The translations under genes were made by a program, and so were the position numbers. Below the pieces are notes generated by a model, which had not been told where the DNA came from, did not search any database, and worked only from the letters and a program-made list of their open reading frames with translations. Shown piece after piece: positions 35,275 to 45,611 of a DNA stretch of 64,000 nucleotides. How positions within the stretch are numbered: the first letter of the stretch is position 1; each line of letters starts with the position of its first letter. Source of the DNA: Labrenzia sp. PHM005 (GTDB lineage: Bacteria > Pseudomonadota > Alphaproteobacteria > Rhizobiales > Stappiaceae); the NCBI RefSeq assembly GCF_006517275.1, contig NZ_CP041191.1, forward strand, positions 4,149,001 through 4,213,000, written 5' to 3'.

Positions 35275-36714
35275 TCAACGGGTTGAGCGCATCACCTGGA
35301 TATCCAAATCTCGGATTTTCTTTCGCAACGTGTTGCGGTTGACGCCCAAGAGTTCGGCCGCCTTGATCTGATTGCCCCGGGTTGCGGCCAGCGCTGCACT
35401 GATCAAGGGGTATTCCACTTCCCGCAAAATCCGGTGGTAAAGACCGGGTGGTGGCAACGCCTCGCCAAATGTGTCGAAATAACCTGACAGGTATTTCTCA
35501 ACCGATCCGCCCAAATCTATCGACTCCGGAGCATCTTCCTCAAGCGGGTTGACAGTTGGTTGGCTCAGCTCATGGTCGAGCATTGCCTCACCGATAACAT
35601 CCTGCGGGTAAAGCGCCGCAAGCCGGCGGACCAGATTTTCCAGTTCTCGCACGTTTCCCGGCCAGCGGTAGCGGCGCATCAGGTTCATGGCGTTCTGATC
35701 GACCTGTTTCGCCGGAAGGCCTTCTTTTTCTGCCATTGAGAAAAAGTGACGCACGAGATCTGGAATGTCTTCCACACGTTCGCGCAGCGGTGGGAGGCGG
35801 ATCGGAACAACATTCAAGCGGAAATACAGATCTTCACGGAAAAGGCCCTGATTGATCAGATGCCGCAGATCCTTGTTGGTAGCTGCCACAATCCGGACAT
35901 CTGTTTTGATCGGCGTACGGCCGCCAACCGTGGTGTATTCGCCTTGCTGTAGAACACGCAGCAGCCGGGTCTGCGCTTCCATTGGCATATCGCCAATCTC
36001 GTCAAGGAACAGCGTACCGCCATCAGCCTGCTCAAACCGGCCAGAACTCCGGTTCTGCGCACCGGTAAAGGCGCCCTTCTCGTGGCCAAATAGCTCCGCC
36101 TCGATCAGATCCCTTGGAATAGCGGCCATGTTAATCGCCACAAAGGGACCGTTGCGGCGCTTGCCATAATCATGGAGCGCGCGGGCGACCAGCTCCTTGC
36201 CCGTGCCTGATTCACCGTTGATCATCACGGTCAGATCGGTCTGCATCAAACGCGCGAGTACACGGTAAATCTCTTGCATGGCCGGCGACCGGCCAACCAG
36301 CGGCATGCCCTCACCGCTTTCTTCGACCTCAGCAACCGGCCGTTTTTTGGGCTCTTCAAGAGCGCGCTGGACGATGCCGGTCAGTTCTTTCAGATCGAAG
36401 GGTTTGGGCAGATATTCATAAGCACCTTTTTCGGATGCTGTAATGGCCGTCATGAAGGTGTTCTGCGCACTCATCACCAGAACCGGCAACTCGGGCCGCA
36501 TCTTTTTGATGCGCGGCAGCACATCAAAAATATTCTCGTCCGGCATCACGACATCGGTGATCACCAGATCGCCGTCGCCGGAAGACACCCAACGCCACAG
36601 GGTCGACGCATTCGATGTCAAACGCACAGTATAACCGGCCCTGGACAGAGCCTGATTGAGAACAGTGCGAATGGCGGCATCATCGTCGGCAACTAAGATT
36701 GTGCCAGTCGGCAT
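35275..36714 (-). CDS. ntrC: NtrC, nitrogen regulatory response regulator
   Basis: 479 aa. Receiver domain with Asp54 ([10 protein letters not shown]), AAA+ domain with Walker A GESGTGKE (167-174), an intact sigma54 loop GAFTGA (214-219) and Walker [12 protein letters not shown], then a C-terminal helix-turn-helix ([20 protein letters not shown]). Activates sigma54 promoters for nitrogen assimilation after phosphorylation by NtrB. 13 bases after ntrB in the same leftward unit. Its intact loop contrasts with NtrX nearby. Confidence 0.97.
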   Translation of the reverse strand: MPTGTILVADDDAAIRTVLNQALSRAGYTVRLTSNASTLWRWVSSGDGDLVITDVVMPDENIFDVLPRIKKMRPELPVLVMSAQNTFMTAITASEKGAYEYLPKPFDLKELTGIVQRALEEPKKRPVAEVEESGEGMPLVGRSPAMQEIYRVLARLMQTDLTVMINGESGTGKELVARALHDYGKRRNGPFVAINMAAIPRDLIEAELFGHEKGAFTGAQNRSSGRFEQADGGTLFLDEIGDMPMEAQTRLLRVLQQGEYTTVGGRTPIKTDVRIVAATNKDLRHLINQGLFREDLYFRLNVVPIRLPPLRERVEDIPDLVRHFFSMAEKEGLPAKQVDQNAMNLMRRYRWPGNVRELENLVRRLAALYPQDVIGEAMLDHELSQPTVNPLEEDAPESIDLGGSVEKYLSGYFDTFGEALPPPGLYHRILREVEYPLISAALAATRGNQIKAAELLGVNRNTLRKKIRDLDIQVMRSTR

Positions 36715-36727
36715 AGTCTATCAGCCC

Positions 36728-37900
36728 TTATGCTGGTCCGGTCCCAGGTCCGGAATCTGAAGTGTTGAACGCTGGCATCAGGATACGGAAAACGGTTTTT
36801 CCACGCTGGCTGTCGCACTCAATCACGCCGCCATGATCTCCGATGATCTTGGCAACAAGTGCAAGGCCCAACCCAGAACCGTTTGTTTTTGTTGTGATAA
36901 ATGGCTCAAACAGATGCGGCAGCAAATCTTCGGGAACGCCCGGACCATTATCCTGGACGCAGAATTCTAACGGCAAGCTGACCATGTCTTCGGTTCCCGG
37001 AACCGACAAGCGGACACCTGGCCGGAAGGCAGTTGAGACCCGGATTTCGCCATCCGGATCATCACCGATCGCCTCGCTGGCATTCTTGATGAGGTTCAAG
37101 AAAACCTGGATCAATTGATCCTTGTTGGCGTAAACCGCCGGCAGCGACGGGTCGTAATTCTCCATAATCCGTTTGCCGCGGGCAAACCCGCTATCGGACA
37201 GGCGCTTCACATGGTCGAGAACGATATGGATGTTGACTGGTTCACGCTCGATCGGCCGCTCATCGGAAAAAACTTCCATCCGGTCGACCAGTTTCACGAT
37301 CCGGTCTGTTTCATCCATGATCAGGCGGGTCAGAGCCCGGTCTTCATCCGGCGCAGATTGTTCCAGCAACTGGGCTGCACCGCGGATTCCTGACAAAGGG
37401 TTCTTGATCTCATGAGCAAGCATGGCCGCAAGCCCCGTAACAGTCCGGGCAGCCCCTCTAGAGGTCAGCTGGCGGTCAATCTTTTCCGCCATCGTGCGCT
37501 CCTGGAACATGAGCACAACAGCGCCAGGCCGATTGCTCACGGGAGCCGCATTGATATCAACGACTTTCGGCGCCCCAATCTTAGGCGACCCGATATCGAC
37601 TTTATATTCATTCACTGGCGCGCCGCGCTCGCGCACCTGATCAATCAAAGTGAGCAACGGGCTGCCAAAAGGGATAAATTCGCTGATCGGATGCCGACGT
37701 AGGACCGAAATACTTGAGCGCATGAAAAATTCGGCCGCCATATTGGCCGATTCAATCACGCCATCTGGAGCGACAAGCAGGACCGGGTGCGGCAAGGCAT
37801 CCAAAATGGTTGGGCCATCACTGGCGAGCGCTGCCTTGCGGCCTTTGGGAGAATCAAAATCCGTCAAGCTGCCGTCCGTGTGTTGCAGGAGGAAAACCAA
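36728..37900 (-). CDS. ntrB: NtrB, nitrogen sensor histidine kinase
   Basis: 390 aa, soluble. A PAS domain ([22 protein letters not shown]...), the H-box [20 protein letters not shown] with phospho-accepting His163, the N-box [11 protein letters not shown] and the G-boxes [11 protein letters not shown] and [20 protein letters not shown]. Phosphorylates NtrC under nitrogen limitation, under PII control. No ATG occurs near the expected N-terminus; a TTG at 37900 is the best start. It lies 37 bases inside the 3' end of dusB, so coupling with dusB is likely. Confidence 0.95.
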   Translation of the reverse strand: MVFLLQHTDGSLTDFDSPKGRKAALASDGPTILDALPHPVLLVAPDGVIESANMAAEFFMRSSISVLRRHPISEFIPFGSPLLTLIDQVRERGAPVNEYKVDIGSPKIGAPKVVDINAAPVSNRPGAVVLMFQERTMAEKIDRQLTSRGAARTVTGLAAMLAHEIKNPLSGIRGAAQLLEQSAPDEDRALTRLIMDETDRIVKLVDRMEVFSDERPIEREPVNIHIVLDHVKRLSDSGFARGKRIMENYDPSLPAVYANKDQLIQVFLNLIKNASEAIGDDPDGEIRVSTAFRPGVRLSVPGTEDMVSLPLEFCVQDNGPGVPEDLLPHLFEPFITTKTNGSGLGLALVAKIIGDHGGVIECDSQRGKTVFRILMPAFNTSDSGPGTGPA

Positions 37901-38901
37901 TCTGACGCGATCCGGATAACCTCATCCGGCTGGTTCGATGTCATGAGGGTCTTTTTCAAAGCTGCAGGCATGTCAGCACCGCCTTGATCGGCGGCGGTTT
38001 CCAAATACCAGCCAAGATGTTTGCGGGCTATCCGAACACCCGGCAGCACACCATAGTGAGACAGAATGGCGCCGTAGTGTTCAGCAACCAAATCTGCGAG
38101 ATCAGAACCGGCCGGCGCTTCAAGACGCTCGCCGGTTTCCAGATAATGCCCGACATGACCAGGAAGCCATGGTTGGCCGTAAGCTCCGCGGCCGATCATC
38201 ACCGCATCAGCGCCAGACGCGGTCAGCATCTGTTCAGCGCTTTCAAATCCGGCGCAGTCGCCATTGGATATCAAAGGAACCGAAATTTCCGATTTCACAT
38301 CGGCAATCGCCCGCCAATCGGCTGTGCCCTTATAGAACTGGCAGCGGGTACGCCCATGAACTGTAATCAACTGGACGCCAGCAACCTCTGCCCGGCGCGC
38401 CAGTTCCGGCGCGTTGATGGAAGTATCATCCCAGCCAAGGCGCATTTTCAAAGTGACCGGCACATCAACGGCGGCAACTGTCGCCTCGATCAGGGTCAAC
38501 GCATGATCGAGATCGCGCATCAAGGCCGATCCGGAATAGCCAGACGTCACCTTTTTGGCAGGGCAGCCCATATTGATATCAATGATATCGGCACCGAGCC
38601 CGGCGATCACCTTAGCCGCCTCGCCCATCCAGCACGCCTCGCGACCAGCCAACTGGACAACATGCAAGCCCTCATCTTGAGCCTCGGCCCGCATTTGGGT
38701 TTCAGCATCCCCTTTGACAAAGGATTCGCTGGCAACCATCTCGCTGACGACCATGCCAGCACCGAATCTTGCTGCCAGACGGCGGAACGGTAAATCGCTC
38801 ACGCCAGACATCGGCGCAAGCACAGCGCGGTTCTTCAAAGTATGCCGACCAATGGTGATGGGTGTCATGCCGGGTGACGTCGCGGTTTCATAAATGCTCA
38901 T
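37864..38901 (-). CDS. dusB: DusB, tRNA-dihydrouridine synthase (NifR3)
   Basis: 345 aa, FMN-dependent reductase of uridines in the tRNA D-loop. A TIM-barrel start ([20 protein letters not shown]), the catalytic Cys113 in [29 protein letters not shown] and the FMN-phosphate site [12 protein letters not shown] are all present. It heads the dusB-ntrB-ntrC operon (the nifR3 of older literature) and overlaps ntrB by 37 bases. Divergent from ispDF across a 136-base gap. Confidence 0.96.
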   Translation of the reverse strand: MSIYETATSPGMTPITIGRHTLKNRAVLAPMSGVSDLPFRRLAARFGAGMVVSEMVASESFVKGDAETQMRAEAQDEGLHVVQLAGREACWMGEAAKVIAGLGADIIDINMGCPAKKVTSGYSGSALMRDLDHALTLIEATVAAVDVPVTLKMRLGWDDTSINAPELARRAEVAGVQLITVHGRTRCQFYKGTADWRAIADVKSEISVPLISNGDCAGFESAEQMLTASGADAVMIGRGAYGQPWLPGHVGHYLETGERLEAPAGSDLADLVAEHYGAILSHYGVLPGVRIARKHLGWYLETAADQGGADMPAALKKTLMTSNQPDEVIRIASDWFSSCNTRTAA

Positions 38902-39037
38902 TGTCTGTGCATTTTTCTTTCTGCCTATATACTAGACAATTTCAAAATGACAACAAGGGATAAATTGCGATCAGGCTTCCAAATTGGTTAAAGACGATTT
39001 CAACACCGGGCCATCGCCCGCAGGAGAAAATCTCGTT

Positions 39038-40291
39038 ATGCCAGAAACCACCGCTGCTCTTGTTGTCGCTGCCGGACGTGGCAGCCGAATGGCGCAAGAT
39101 GGCAGCGCCACCCCGAAGCAGTACCGGACAATTGCCGGTGCGCCGATCCTCTCCCATACATTGAATGCCCTTGGGAATCACCCCGGAATATCCCGTATAC
39201 TCACAGTGATTCATGCGGATGACGCCGAAGCCTACCGAGATGCAACAAGCCAGCTTGAAATTGGTACGGCTGAAAAACTGTTCCCGCCGGTCATTGGCGG
39301 CAAGACACGGCAGCAATCAGTGTTCAATGGCCTCACAGCTTTAGAACCGCACGAGTTTTCTCATGTTCTGATCCATGATGCAGCCCGCCCCTTCCTCACA
39401 GGAGATGTGCTCAACCGGATCATAAAAGCCCTCCACTCTGGAAACCAAGGCGTATTGGCCGCCGTCCCCGTCGTTGACACGCTCAAACGGCAGACCAGCG
39501 GACAAGATCAATTGGAAACAGTCGACCGGAGCAATCTATTTGCCGCGCAAACCCCGCAAGCTTTCCAGCTTTCCCGGATCCTGGCAGCTCACCGGGCAGC
39601 AGCAGGCGCTGACCGCTTTGATTTCACAGACGACACCAGCCTTGCTGAGTGGCATGGTATGGTCATCACCTTAAGCGACGGCGACCCAGCCAATTTTAAA
39701 ATCACAACACCAGCGGACATGATCCGCGCCGAACAACAGGCCAGCTTCTTTAAAATGACTGCAAACTTGACCCCTGCCCCCACTTTGGCCGACCTGCAGG
39801 ATGTCCGCACAGGCATTGGGTATGACGTTCATGCATTTGAAGATGGCGAAGAAGTCATACTTGGCGGAATTTCCATTCCTCATGACAAAACGCTGAAGGG
39901 CCATTCGGACGCCGACGTTGTTTTGCACGCCATTACAGATGCAACACTTGGCGCTATTGGGGACGGTGATATTGGCCAGCACTTCCCACCAAGTGATCCG
40001 AAGTGGAAAGGCGCAGCCTCCGACCAGTTTCAGATTGACGCCGTCCGGCGCGTTCGTGACCTCGGCGGCCGGATCGCTCATATCGATGTGACCGTCGTGT
40101 GCGAAGCCCCTAAGATTGGGCCGCATAGGGAGGCAATGCGTAAATCTATTGCCGAAATATGCGGCTTAAGCTTCGCTCGGGTATCGGTCAAAGCGACTAC
40201 ATCGGAAAAACTCGGCTTCACAGGACGCAAAGAGGGCATTGCCGCCCTTGCAAGCGTGACTGTCCGCCTACCCTTAAACGAGGATGAATGA
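39038..40291 (+). CDS. ispDF: IspDF, bifunctional MEP-pathway isoprenoid enzyme
   Basis: 417 aa from the ATG at 39038 ([18 protein letters not shown]), preceded by AGGAGAAAA. Residues about 1-230 are IspD, 4-diphosphocytidyl-2-C-methylerythritol synthase: [29 protein letters not shown]. Residues about 255-417 are IspF, the 2,4-cyclodiphosphate synthase: [10 protein letters not shown] and [15 protein letters not shown] (zinc ligands Asp/His), [13 protein letters not shown]. The fusion is a known alphaproteobacterial form of two non-consecutive MEP steps. Its 3' end overlaps the CinA-like start by eight bases. Confidence 0.96.
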   Translation: MPETTAALVVAAGRGSRMAQDGSATPKQYRTIAGAPILSHTLNALGNHPGISRILTVIHADDAEAYRDATSQLEIGTAEKLFPPVIGGKTRQQSVFNGLTALEPHEFSHVLIHDAARPFLTGDVLNRIIKALHSGNQGVLAAVPVVDTLKRQTSGQDQLETVDRSNLFAAQTPQAFQLSRILAAHRAAAGADRFDFTDDTSLAEWHGMVITLSDGDPANFKITTPADMIRAEQQASFFKMTANLTPAPTLADLQDVRTGIGYDVHAFEDGEEVILGGISIPHDKTLKGHSDADVVLHAITDATLGAIGDGDIGQHFPPSDPKWKGAASDQFQIDAVRRVRDLGGRIAHIDVTVVCEAPKIGPHREAMRKSIAEICGLSFARVSVKATTSEKLGFTGRKEGIAALASVTVRLPLNEDE

Positions 40292-40808
40292 GACCTTCAT
40301 GACCGATGCATCACTGACCAAGCTTGAGGATCTCTCCCCGCTGGCCATTAAAGTTCTGGACGCGCTCAACGCGCGCAAAAAAATGGTGGCTACCGCGGAA
40401 TCTTGTACCGGTGGCTTAATTGCCGGGGCCTTGACCGAGATTCCAGGCTCCTCTGCAGTGGTAGACCGGGGCTTCGTTACTTATTCAAACGAAGCAAAAA
40501 CAGAAATGCTCGGTGTCCCGGCGGACCTCATCGCAAAGGTTGGTGCGGTTAGCAAGGACGTTGCCATAGCCATGGCAGAAGGAGCTTTAAAAAGCTCCGG
40601 CGCTGATATTGCCGTTTCTGTGACCGGCATTGCAGGTCCGGGTGGTGGCAGCGATGAAAAACCAGTCGGAACGGTCCATATTGCAGTTGCACAAAAAGGC
40701 CAGCCTACGACCCACCTTCATTGCTGGTTTGCAGACCGAGGACGCCAATCGATCCGGCTTGAGACCGTCCAAACAGCGCTGACAGCAATACTTGATGCTT
40801 TAAATTAA
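40284..40808 (+). CDS. pncC: CinA C-terminal family protein, nicotinamide-nucleotide amidase
   Basis: 174 aa. Stand-alone CinA C-terminal domain: [59 protein letters not shown]. This domain converts NMN to nicotinic acid mononucleotide in pyridine nucleotide salvage. The ATG at 40284 overlaps ispDF; an ATG five codons later (40299) is equally possible. No N-terminal CinA (molybdopterin-like) domain is present. Confidence 0.92.
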   Translation: MNETFMTDASLTKLEDLSPLAIKVLDALNARKKMVATAESCTGGLIAGALTEIPGSSAVVDRGFVTYSNEAKTEMLGVPADLIAKVGAVSKDVAIAMAEGALKSSGADIAVSVTGIAGPGGGSDEKPVGTVHIAVAQKGQPTTHLHCWFADRGRQSIRLETVQTALTAILDALN

Positions 40809-41018
40809 ATTATTGACAAATAATCGGATTTTCTTTTCCCGGTTCGGCAACACAAGCAATTCCGGGTGGTTCCACGCTGTCGCCAACAATACAAATCAAA
40901 CTCACATAAAACAGTGTCGCTCGCACTAACCTCTGATTTACGTTGAGCAAGAAAGGCGCTGTACGGCAATTTTTGTCGTGTGTAGGTTGCAGCGGAATAA
41001 ATCGAAGAAAAGCTGGCC

Positions 41019-41489
41019 ATGACGATCCGCTACGCCGTATTGGCGGTAACAACTTTCCTGTTCCCACTCGCCGCCCAAGCTGGAGCAATTCCTTTGCCGG
41101 GTGACTTCTATTTTATTTCCCGGGATCAGTACGGCACATTTGTTGGCAGCCACAAGTTATACCTGGAACATGCCAAAGGGCTAAAACATGTGCAGTATTG
41201 TAATCGCGACTATTTTGTCCGCGCCAACTCTGTAGCGTGGACACAAATTGAAGCCGACCTCGGCCATCATGTGCAGATCGAGTTCAACTTCGGCCGCGGT
41301 TGGCGGCCAATCTGTCAGCGTCCTCAGGATCAGGTCGCCTTGCGGGACCTTGGCATCAATATGCCCGCAAGGGAATTCCTGCAACAAGGAGCCGATGATG
41401 ACCAACCAGCCAGCCGCCTATCCAAAATCAGCGGTGTATTCGGCAAATCAAATAAAGAATCCCGACATAAAAGTTATCACACGCAGTGA
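41019..41489 (+). CDS. Small secreted protein of unknown family, paralogue 1
   Basis: 156 aa, not recognised. A cleavable signal peptide (residues 1-21, ...FPLAAQA|GAIP). The mature part is FYFISRDQYGTFVGSH, then YCNRDYFVRANSVAWTQIE with Cys61, then GWRPICQRPQDQ with Cys99, then LRDLGI. The two cysteines, 38 residues apart in all three paralogues here, probably form a disulfide in the periplasm. The basic, polar tail is RLSKISGVFGKSNKESRHKSYHTQ. First of three tandem homologues; about 210 non-coding bases lie upstream and should hold its promoter. Confidence 0.75.
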   Translation: MTIRYAVLAVTTFLFPLAAQAGAIPLPGDFYFISRDQYGTFVGSHKLYLEHAKGLKHVQYCNRDYFVRANSVAWTQIEADLGHHVQIEFNFGRGWRPICQRPQDQVALRDLGINMPAREFLQQGADDDQPASRLSKISGVFGKSNKESRHKSYHTQ

Positions 41490-41653
41490 TGGAAATTATT
41501 TGAATTATCTAGTGATTTTCGGCCAATAGCACATTGTTTAAATTTAGAATCAATTTCGACGGCTTTATGTAATCACATCTAGAGGTGATCGTTCTATTAC
41601 CCTAGCGTGCAATAGTGCTATCGCGAAATGAGTTCGCGGGTAAGGACCGGATT

Positions 41654-42133
41654 ATGAGAATCCCAAAGACCGTTTTTGCTGCCGGGCTGGTATTTGCCTG
41701 CAGCGCGCAGTCACAGGCTCAGGAAGCGACGCCCAAGATCGGCGATACTCACATCATTTCACGAGATGACCATCGAGTTTTCCGGGGGTCTCACCGTATC
41801 TACAACCGGAAGGCAGACGGCCTCGTTGAAGTCACCTATTGCAACCGATCCTACTGGGTGCGCTATGCCACTGTCGCCTGGACCCAGTTGGAAGTTGACC
41901 GCGGCAATGAAGTGCGGGTCGAATTTAACCGCGGTAAAGGCTGGCGGCCGATCTGCGCCCACCCTGAAGAACAAGTAACCCTGGCAGATCTCGGCATCCA
42001 CGAAGACCCGAGGATTATCGTCCAAGAAGACGGCCCGACCGAAAGCCGGATCAACCGGTTTGCTGCTATCAGTAAATCATTCAGTCCGACAGGAAACACA
42101 TCAGGGAAATCCTCCTACCACGCCTCAGATTAA
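41654..42133 (+). CDS. Small secreted protein of unknown family, paralogue 2
   Basis: 159 aa from the ATG at 41654 (ribosome site AAGGA). Signal peptide about residues 1-22 (FAAGLVFACSAQSQA). Strongly similar to paralogue 1: IISRDDHRVFRGSHRIY, YCNRSYWVRYATVAWTQLE (Cys63), FNRGKGWRPICAHPEEQV (Cys101), LADLGI, and a similar KSSYHASD end. The closest pair within the triplet. About 165 bases separate it from paralogue 1 and 100 from paralogue 3, so each gene may have its own promoter. Confidence 0.75.
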   Translation: MRIPKTVFAAGLVFACSAQSQAQEATPKIGDTHIISRDDHRVFRGSHRIYNRKADGLVEVTYCNRSYWVRYATVAWTQLEVDRGNEVRVEFNRGKGWRPICAHPEEQVTLADLGIHEDPRIIVQEDGPTESRINRFAAISKSFSPTGNTSGKSSYHASD

Positions 42134-42232
42134 GTCCGAAAAACGCTTGGTAAGGCTCAGGCAAGACACTTGAGGTATAAAGGACAGACTTAGACGATCC
42201 TTCGAACCCCAGACTGCATAGGAGGTTGACAC

Positions 42233-42667
42233 ATGAAACGCTCTGTTTGCGTCGCGGCGCTGGTATTTCTACCCGCGGTCGTTTTGGCCGGTTCGAGTTA
42301 TGCCCAAAGTGACTTTTATATCCGGTCGCAACACATCAACGGCGGGTTCACCGGATCTCATGAAATCTTGACCAACCCGCGAAAGGGTTACTACGAAGCC
42401 CAATACTGTGACCGGACATTCTGGGTCACATCGACTACGGTCGCATGGACCGAGGAAGAAGTTTCAGCCGGCCGCACGCTCGTCCTCGAAGAGAATTTCG
42501 GCGCATCCCGCACAATAGTGTGTTCGGATAACAAAGCCTTTGCGAGCTTGGATGACCTCGGATTGAAAAAGCGGGAAATTGAACATCTTCGGGAGACAAA
42601 AGGCAACTTTCAAACCCGCGCCAGCCGTCTTCACAATATCCGCGACGCTTTCAAACAATTTAAGTAG
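42233..42667 (+). CDS. Small secreted protein of unknown family, paralogue 3
   Basis: 144 aa, start ATG after GGAGG. Signal peptide about residues 1-24 (VAALVFLPAVVLAGSSYA). A more diverged member: FYIRSQHINGGFTGSHEIL, YCDRTFWVTSTTVAWTEEE (Cys59), SRTIVCSDNK (Cys97), LDDLGL. It keeps the cysteine spacing of 38 but has lost the GWRPIC motif of the other two and the polar KSYH tail. Convergent with ratA, with a hairpin between. Confidence 0.72.
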   Translation: MKRSVCVAALVFLPAVVLAGSSYAQSDFYIRSQHINGGFTGSHEILTNPRKGYYEAQYCDRTFWVTSTTVAWTEEEVSAGRTLVLEENFGASRTIVCSDNKAFASLDDLGLKKREIEHLRETKGNFQTRASRLHNIRDAFKQFK

Positions 42668-42677
42668 AAACTTGCGG

Positions 42678-42696
42678 GGCCGTGCCTGTCACGGCC
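42678..42696. terminator. Hairpin between convergent genes
   Basis: GGCCGTG (42678-42684) pairs with CACGGCC (42690-42696) around CCTGT. It lies in the 34-base gap between paralogue 3 and the ratA stop, so it may end transcription from both sides. No T-run follows on either strand, so termination strength is doubtful. Confidence 0.5.
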
Positions 42697-42701
42697 TGAA
42701 A

Positions 42702-43154
42702 TCAGCTGCCGTAGACCTGATCGGCGCGGGTTTCAAACGCGCTCGAAAACTTCCGGAACGCCTTGTCGAACATGGCACCCATCATCGAGCCCAGTGTGCG
42801 GCTGCGGAATTCATAATTGATGTAGAAGCCGACAGTGCAGGCACCGTCCTCCAACTCCTCAAACGTCCATTTGTTTTCAAGGTGCTTGAAGGGGCCATCG
42901 AGATATTCAACCAGGATCGTCCGTGTCTGCGGCTGCAGCTCCACCCGGCTGGTGAAGGTTTCCTTGAAGAGCTTGTAGGCGACCGTCATATCGGCAACCA
43001 AGACAGTCCGCCCTTCGCTCAGCTCTTTACGGCCACGCACATGCAGATCTTGGCACAGCGGCACAAATTTTGGATATTGCTCAACATCGGCGACCAGGCG
43101 GAACATGTCATCCGCCTTATGGTTGACCTTATGCGAAGATGAAAAACTGGGCAT
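42702..43154 (-). CDS. ratA: RatA/COQ10-family START-domain protein
   Basis: 150 aa, a single START-like (polyketide cyclase) domain: VNHKADDMFRLVADVEQYPKFVPLC, then VADMTVAYKLFKETFTSRVEL, then FYINYEFRSRTLGSMMGAMFDKAFRKFSSAFE. Homologous to E. coli RatA and mitochondrial COQ10, a ubiquinone-binding protein needed for efficient respiration. The toxin name in databases is inherited from E. coli; the COQ10-type role is more likely here. No antitoxin partner is adjacent. Downstream of lipA by about 50 bases on the same strand. Confidence 0.93.
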   Translation of the reverse strand: MPSFSSSHKVNHKADDMFRLVADVEQYPKFVPLCQDLHVRGRKELSEGRTVLVADMTVAYKLFKETFTSRVELQPQTRTILVEYLDGPFKHLENKWTFEELEDGACTVGFYINYEFRSRTLGSMMGAMFDKAFRKFSSAFETRADQVYGS

Positions 43155-43202
43155 GGGTCAGTCTGATCCTATCGCCTTGCCGATTTCTTTATACCATTTC
43201 TA

Positions 43203-44177
43203 TTAATGGCCGAGTTTTGCTTTCCGTACAGCCCGTAATTCCGCGAAATCCTCACCTGCGTGATGAGACGAGCGGGTCAATGGACTCGCCGAGACTTTCA
43301 AGAAGCCCTTGGCATAGGCAATCCGCTCATAACCCTTGAATTCTTCCGGTGTGACGAATGACATCACCGGATGGTGTTTCTTGGACGGCTGCAAGTACTG
43401 GCCGATCGTCAGGAAATCAATATCGGCGGCCCGGAGATCATCCATCAGCTGCAACACTTCGTTACGCTCTTCACCAAGTCCAACCATGATGCCCGATTTG
43501 GTGAACATCTGCGGATCAAGTTCCTTCACCTTCTGGAGAAGACGGATGGAGTGGAAGTACCGTGCCCCTGGGCGAACCTTCAGGTATTTCGACGGAACGG
43601 TCTCCAGATTGTGGTTGAAGACATCCGGCTGTGCTTCGACGACGATTTCTACCGCACCGTCTTTGCGCAGGAAATCCGGCGTCAGCACTTCCACGGTCGT
43701 GGACGGCGCTGTCTTGCGGATCGCCTTGATCACATTGGCAAAATGGGTTGCGCCGCCGTCGTCGAGATCGTCCCGGTCCACCGACGTGATCACGACATGC
43801 TGAAGTCCCATGGTCGCCACGGCGTCTGCGACGCCTTGCGGTTCGTTCAAATCGACCGGTCCAGGCATGCCTGTGCGTACATTGCAGAATGCGCAGGCGC
43901 GTGTGCAGGTGTCACCAAGGATCATGAAGGACGCATGTTTTTTCGACCAGCATTCCCCAATGTTCGGACAGCCGGCTTCTTCGCACACGGTGACAAGGTT
44001 GTTCTCTCGCACCGTGTTCTGCGTCTCTTTATAGACCGGCGACGTCGGCGCCTTGACGCGGATCCATTTCGGCTTCCGCTGAACAGGATTGTCCGGGCGG
44101 TGGGCCTTTTCCGGATGGCGCGGGCGCGCTTCGGATTGGTCTTTCGGGCGATTGAGCGTGTCGACGATCGTAACCAT
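43203..44177 (-). CDS. lipA: LipA, lipoyl synthase
   Basis: 324 aa radical-SAM enzyme that inserts two sulfurs into octanoyl groups on lipoyl domains. Cysteines 65, 70 and 76 (CX4CX5C, the auxiliary cluster) and 91, 95 and 98 (CX3CX2C, the SAM cluster) are all present. The C-terminal RSSH serine that ligates the auxiliary cluster is visible in [14 protein letters not shown]. It lies on the same strand as the pyruvate dehydrogenase genes whose E1-beta and E2 subunits it lipoylates. Confidence 0.97.
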   Translation of the reverse strand: MVTIVDTLNRPKDQSEARPRHPEKAHRPDNPVQRKPKWIRVKAPTSPVYKETQNTVRENNLVTVCEEAGCPNIGECWSKKHASFMILGDTCTRACAFCNVRTGMPGPVDLNEPQGVADAVATMGLQHVVITSVDRDDLDDGGATHFANVIKAIRKTAPSTTVEVLTPDFLRKDGAVEIVVEAQPDVFNHNLETVPSKYLKVRPGARYFHSIRLLQKVKELDPQMFTKSGIMVGLGEERNEVLQLMDDLRAADIDFLTIGQYLQPSKKHHPVMSFVTPEEFKGYERIAYAKGFLKVSASPLTRSSHHAGEDFAELRAVRKAKLGH

Positions 44178-44233
44178 GGAGCCTTAAGTGTCTCTTCTTG
44201 CCTGTGAGGTCAAGCCACAAACCGGTATGCCAG

Positions 44234-44668
44234 TTAAGAGCCTGTTGCAGGGCTCATCAATTCACTGAGCCGCGATTTCGCTTTGTCCGTTAAAGGGTGA
44301 GATTTTCTTGTCTCATTGTTCATTTGAACAATCACAGTGACGGCGTTGGCCACCGGCTTACCATCCTGGAAGATTTTCTGGATGAGCTTAAACGAACTGC
44401 GTCCAACTTCCTTGACCGCAGTTCCGATCTCTACGTCGCCGGGCCAATTCACTTCCGCCAGAAAGTCCAGCTCAAGACGGGCGATAACAAAAGATGCCCC
44501 CACATCGGCCAGACCTTCATTGACGATGACTTCAACCCGGCCGGTTTCCAGAAAAGTGGCAAACACCGCGTTGTTGACATGGCCCTGCCTGTCCGTGTCG
44601 GCATAGCGGAGTTTGTCCGACGCGGTCATCGGAAAGTCAGAAATGCGGGCGAAAGCGTCTGGTGTCAT
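44234..44668 (-). CDS. Hotdog-fold acyl-CoA thioesterase (YbgC/4HBT type)
   Basis: 144 aa. LRYADTDRQGHVNNAVFATFLETGRVE carries the catalytic aspartate and the HVNN motif of the 4-hydroxybenzoyl-CoA/YbgC family, followed by VIARLELDFLAEVNWPGDVEIGT. Acts on short acyl-CoAs; the actual substrate is unknown. Its ATG overlaps the stop of the gamma-glutamylcyclotransferase-like gene (44665-44668), so they are co-transcribed. Confidence 0.9.
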   Translation of the reverse strand: MTPDAFARISDFPMTASDKLRYADTDRQGHVNNAVFATFLETGRVEVIVNEGLADVGASFVIARLELDFLAEVNWPGDVEIGTAVKEVGRSSFKLIQKIFQDGKPVANAVTVIVQMNNETRKSHPLTDKAKSRLSELMSPATGS

Positions 44669-45021
44669 GCGTCGGTCTCGTTTGAAATCACATAGATCGA
44701 AGCGGAAACGCAGCCAGCTGGTGTCTCTACATCGACTGAAACGCGTAGATAACCGCTACCTTCAAACGCGTCCAGCCTCTCCCAGTGGTCAACGAGGTCT
44801 TTTGACGTCAATAAGTGAACATCGATTGGGCCTTCTGCCGGATCCAGAACCAATCCTGGATAACCCAGCTCAGCGCCCCAGCCAGCTTCCACGAGGCGGC
44901 CCCGGATCACACCGCTGGTCCATTCGCCCTGCAGATCTTCAAGGTGATGATGGTTCACCCGGCCCGGCGCAAGAGTGCCATAGGTGGCAAGCCGGTGTTC
45001 CGCAGTGACCTCTTCAGTCAC
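44665..45021 (-). CDS. Gamma-glutamylcyclotransferase-like protein
   Basis: 118 aa. LATYGTLAPGRVNHHHL is the GGCT/AIG2 phosphate-loop YGTLAPG, and RLDAFEGSGYLR has the catalytic glutamate. The fold acts on gamma-glutamyl or gamma-glutamylamine compounds. A small housekeeping gene coupled by four-base overlaps both to the thioesterase downstream and to the GlsB-type gene upstream (45018-45021). Confidence 0.88.
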   Translation of the reverse strand: MTEEVTAEHRLATYGTLAPGRVNHHHLEDLQGEWTSGVIRGRLVEAGWGAELGYPGLVLDPAEGPIDVHLLTSKDLVDHWERLDAFEGSGYLRVSVDVETPAGCVSASIYVISNETDA

Positions 45022-45257
45022 TTGAACACTTTCTTCCAGACAAACAGAAACAGGATAGCGCCAATGACAGCAATGATCAGCCGATCAAGAATGCCGCCGG
45101 TGACATTCAGATTGAGGATCGAGGCAAGTTCACCGCCTATCAATGCGCCAACCAGACCAACCACCAGGCTCCCAAGAAAGCCTCCCCGGCTGTTGAGCAC
45201 CCGGTGGGCCACAGCGCCTGCAACGAGACCAATAATGACAGTGATAATCAATCCCAT
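45018..45257 (-). CDS. GlsB/YeaQ/YmgE family membrane protein, copy 1
   Basis: 79 aa, about three glycine-rich membrane segments (MGLIITVIIGLVAGAVAHRVL, FLGSLVVGLVGALIGGELAS, LDRLIIAVIGAILFLFVW). Members of this family (Transglycosylase-associated protein domain) are induced by stress, but their molecular role is not known. Adjacent to a second, diverged copy 17 bases upstream. Confidence 0.88.
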   Translation of the reverse strand: MGLIITVIIGLVAGAVAHRVLNSRGGFLGSLVVGLVGALIGGELASILNLNVTGGILDRLIIAVIGAILFLFVWKKVFK

Positions 45258-45274
45258 ACCGGATCTCCAAAAAG

Positions 45275-45523
45275 TCAGGCAATCAGCCGCGCAAGAAGAA
45301 CGACAACAATTGCGCCAACGGCTGCGACCACGATTTCATTTAAATAGGCGTTGCCGAGATTGATGTTGATGCCGACAGCCTTGAACAGGAAACCCCCTAC
45401 AAAAGCGCCAACAAGGCCAATAATGAGATACCGGATCAGTCCGCCGCCGCCGACAACGATACTGGCAAGCCAGCCTGCAATGATGCCAATCGCGACCCAA
45501 ATCAAAATTGCTTTTACATCCAT
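45275..45523 (-). CDS. GlsB/YeaQ/YmgE family membrane protein, copy 2
   Basis: 82 aa from the ATG at 45523, whose ribosome site AAGGAGCC is strong. The longer frame to 45544 is not supported. Segments AILIWVAIGIIAGWLASIVVGG, YLIIGLVGAFVGGFLFKAVG and NEIVVAAVGAIVVVLLARLI. A tandem paralogue of the gene at 45018. A possible stress response promoter lies in the 88 bases before it. Confidence 0.88.
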   Translation of the reverse strand: MDVKAILIWVAIGIIAGWLASIVVGGGGLIRYLIIGLVGAFVGGFLFKAVGININLGNAYLNEIVVAAVGAIVVVLLARLIA

Positions 45524-45611
45524 AACCAAAGGCTCCTTATGCACCTTGCCCCAGACGACGATACGTTAGCCATTTCGCCGCCCGGGTCTAGTCATAGATT
45601 AGCAATTTCAC

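Noticed and set aside
42702..43154. Type II toxin reading of ratA
   Set aside because: No antitoxin (RatB-like) gene adjacent, and COQ10-type START proteins are general in alphaproteobacteria; housekeeping role preferred.
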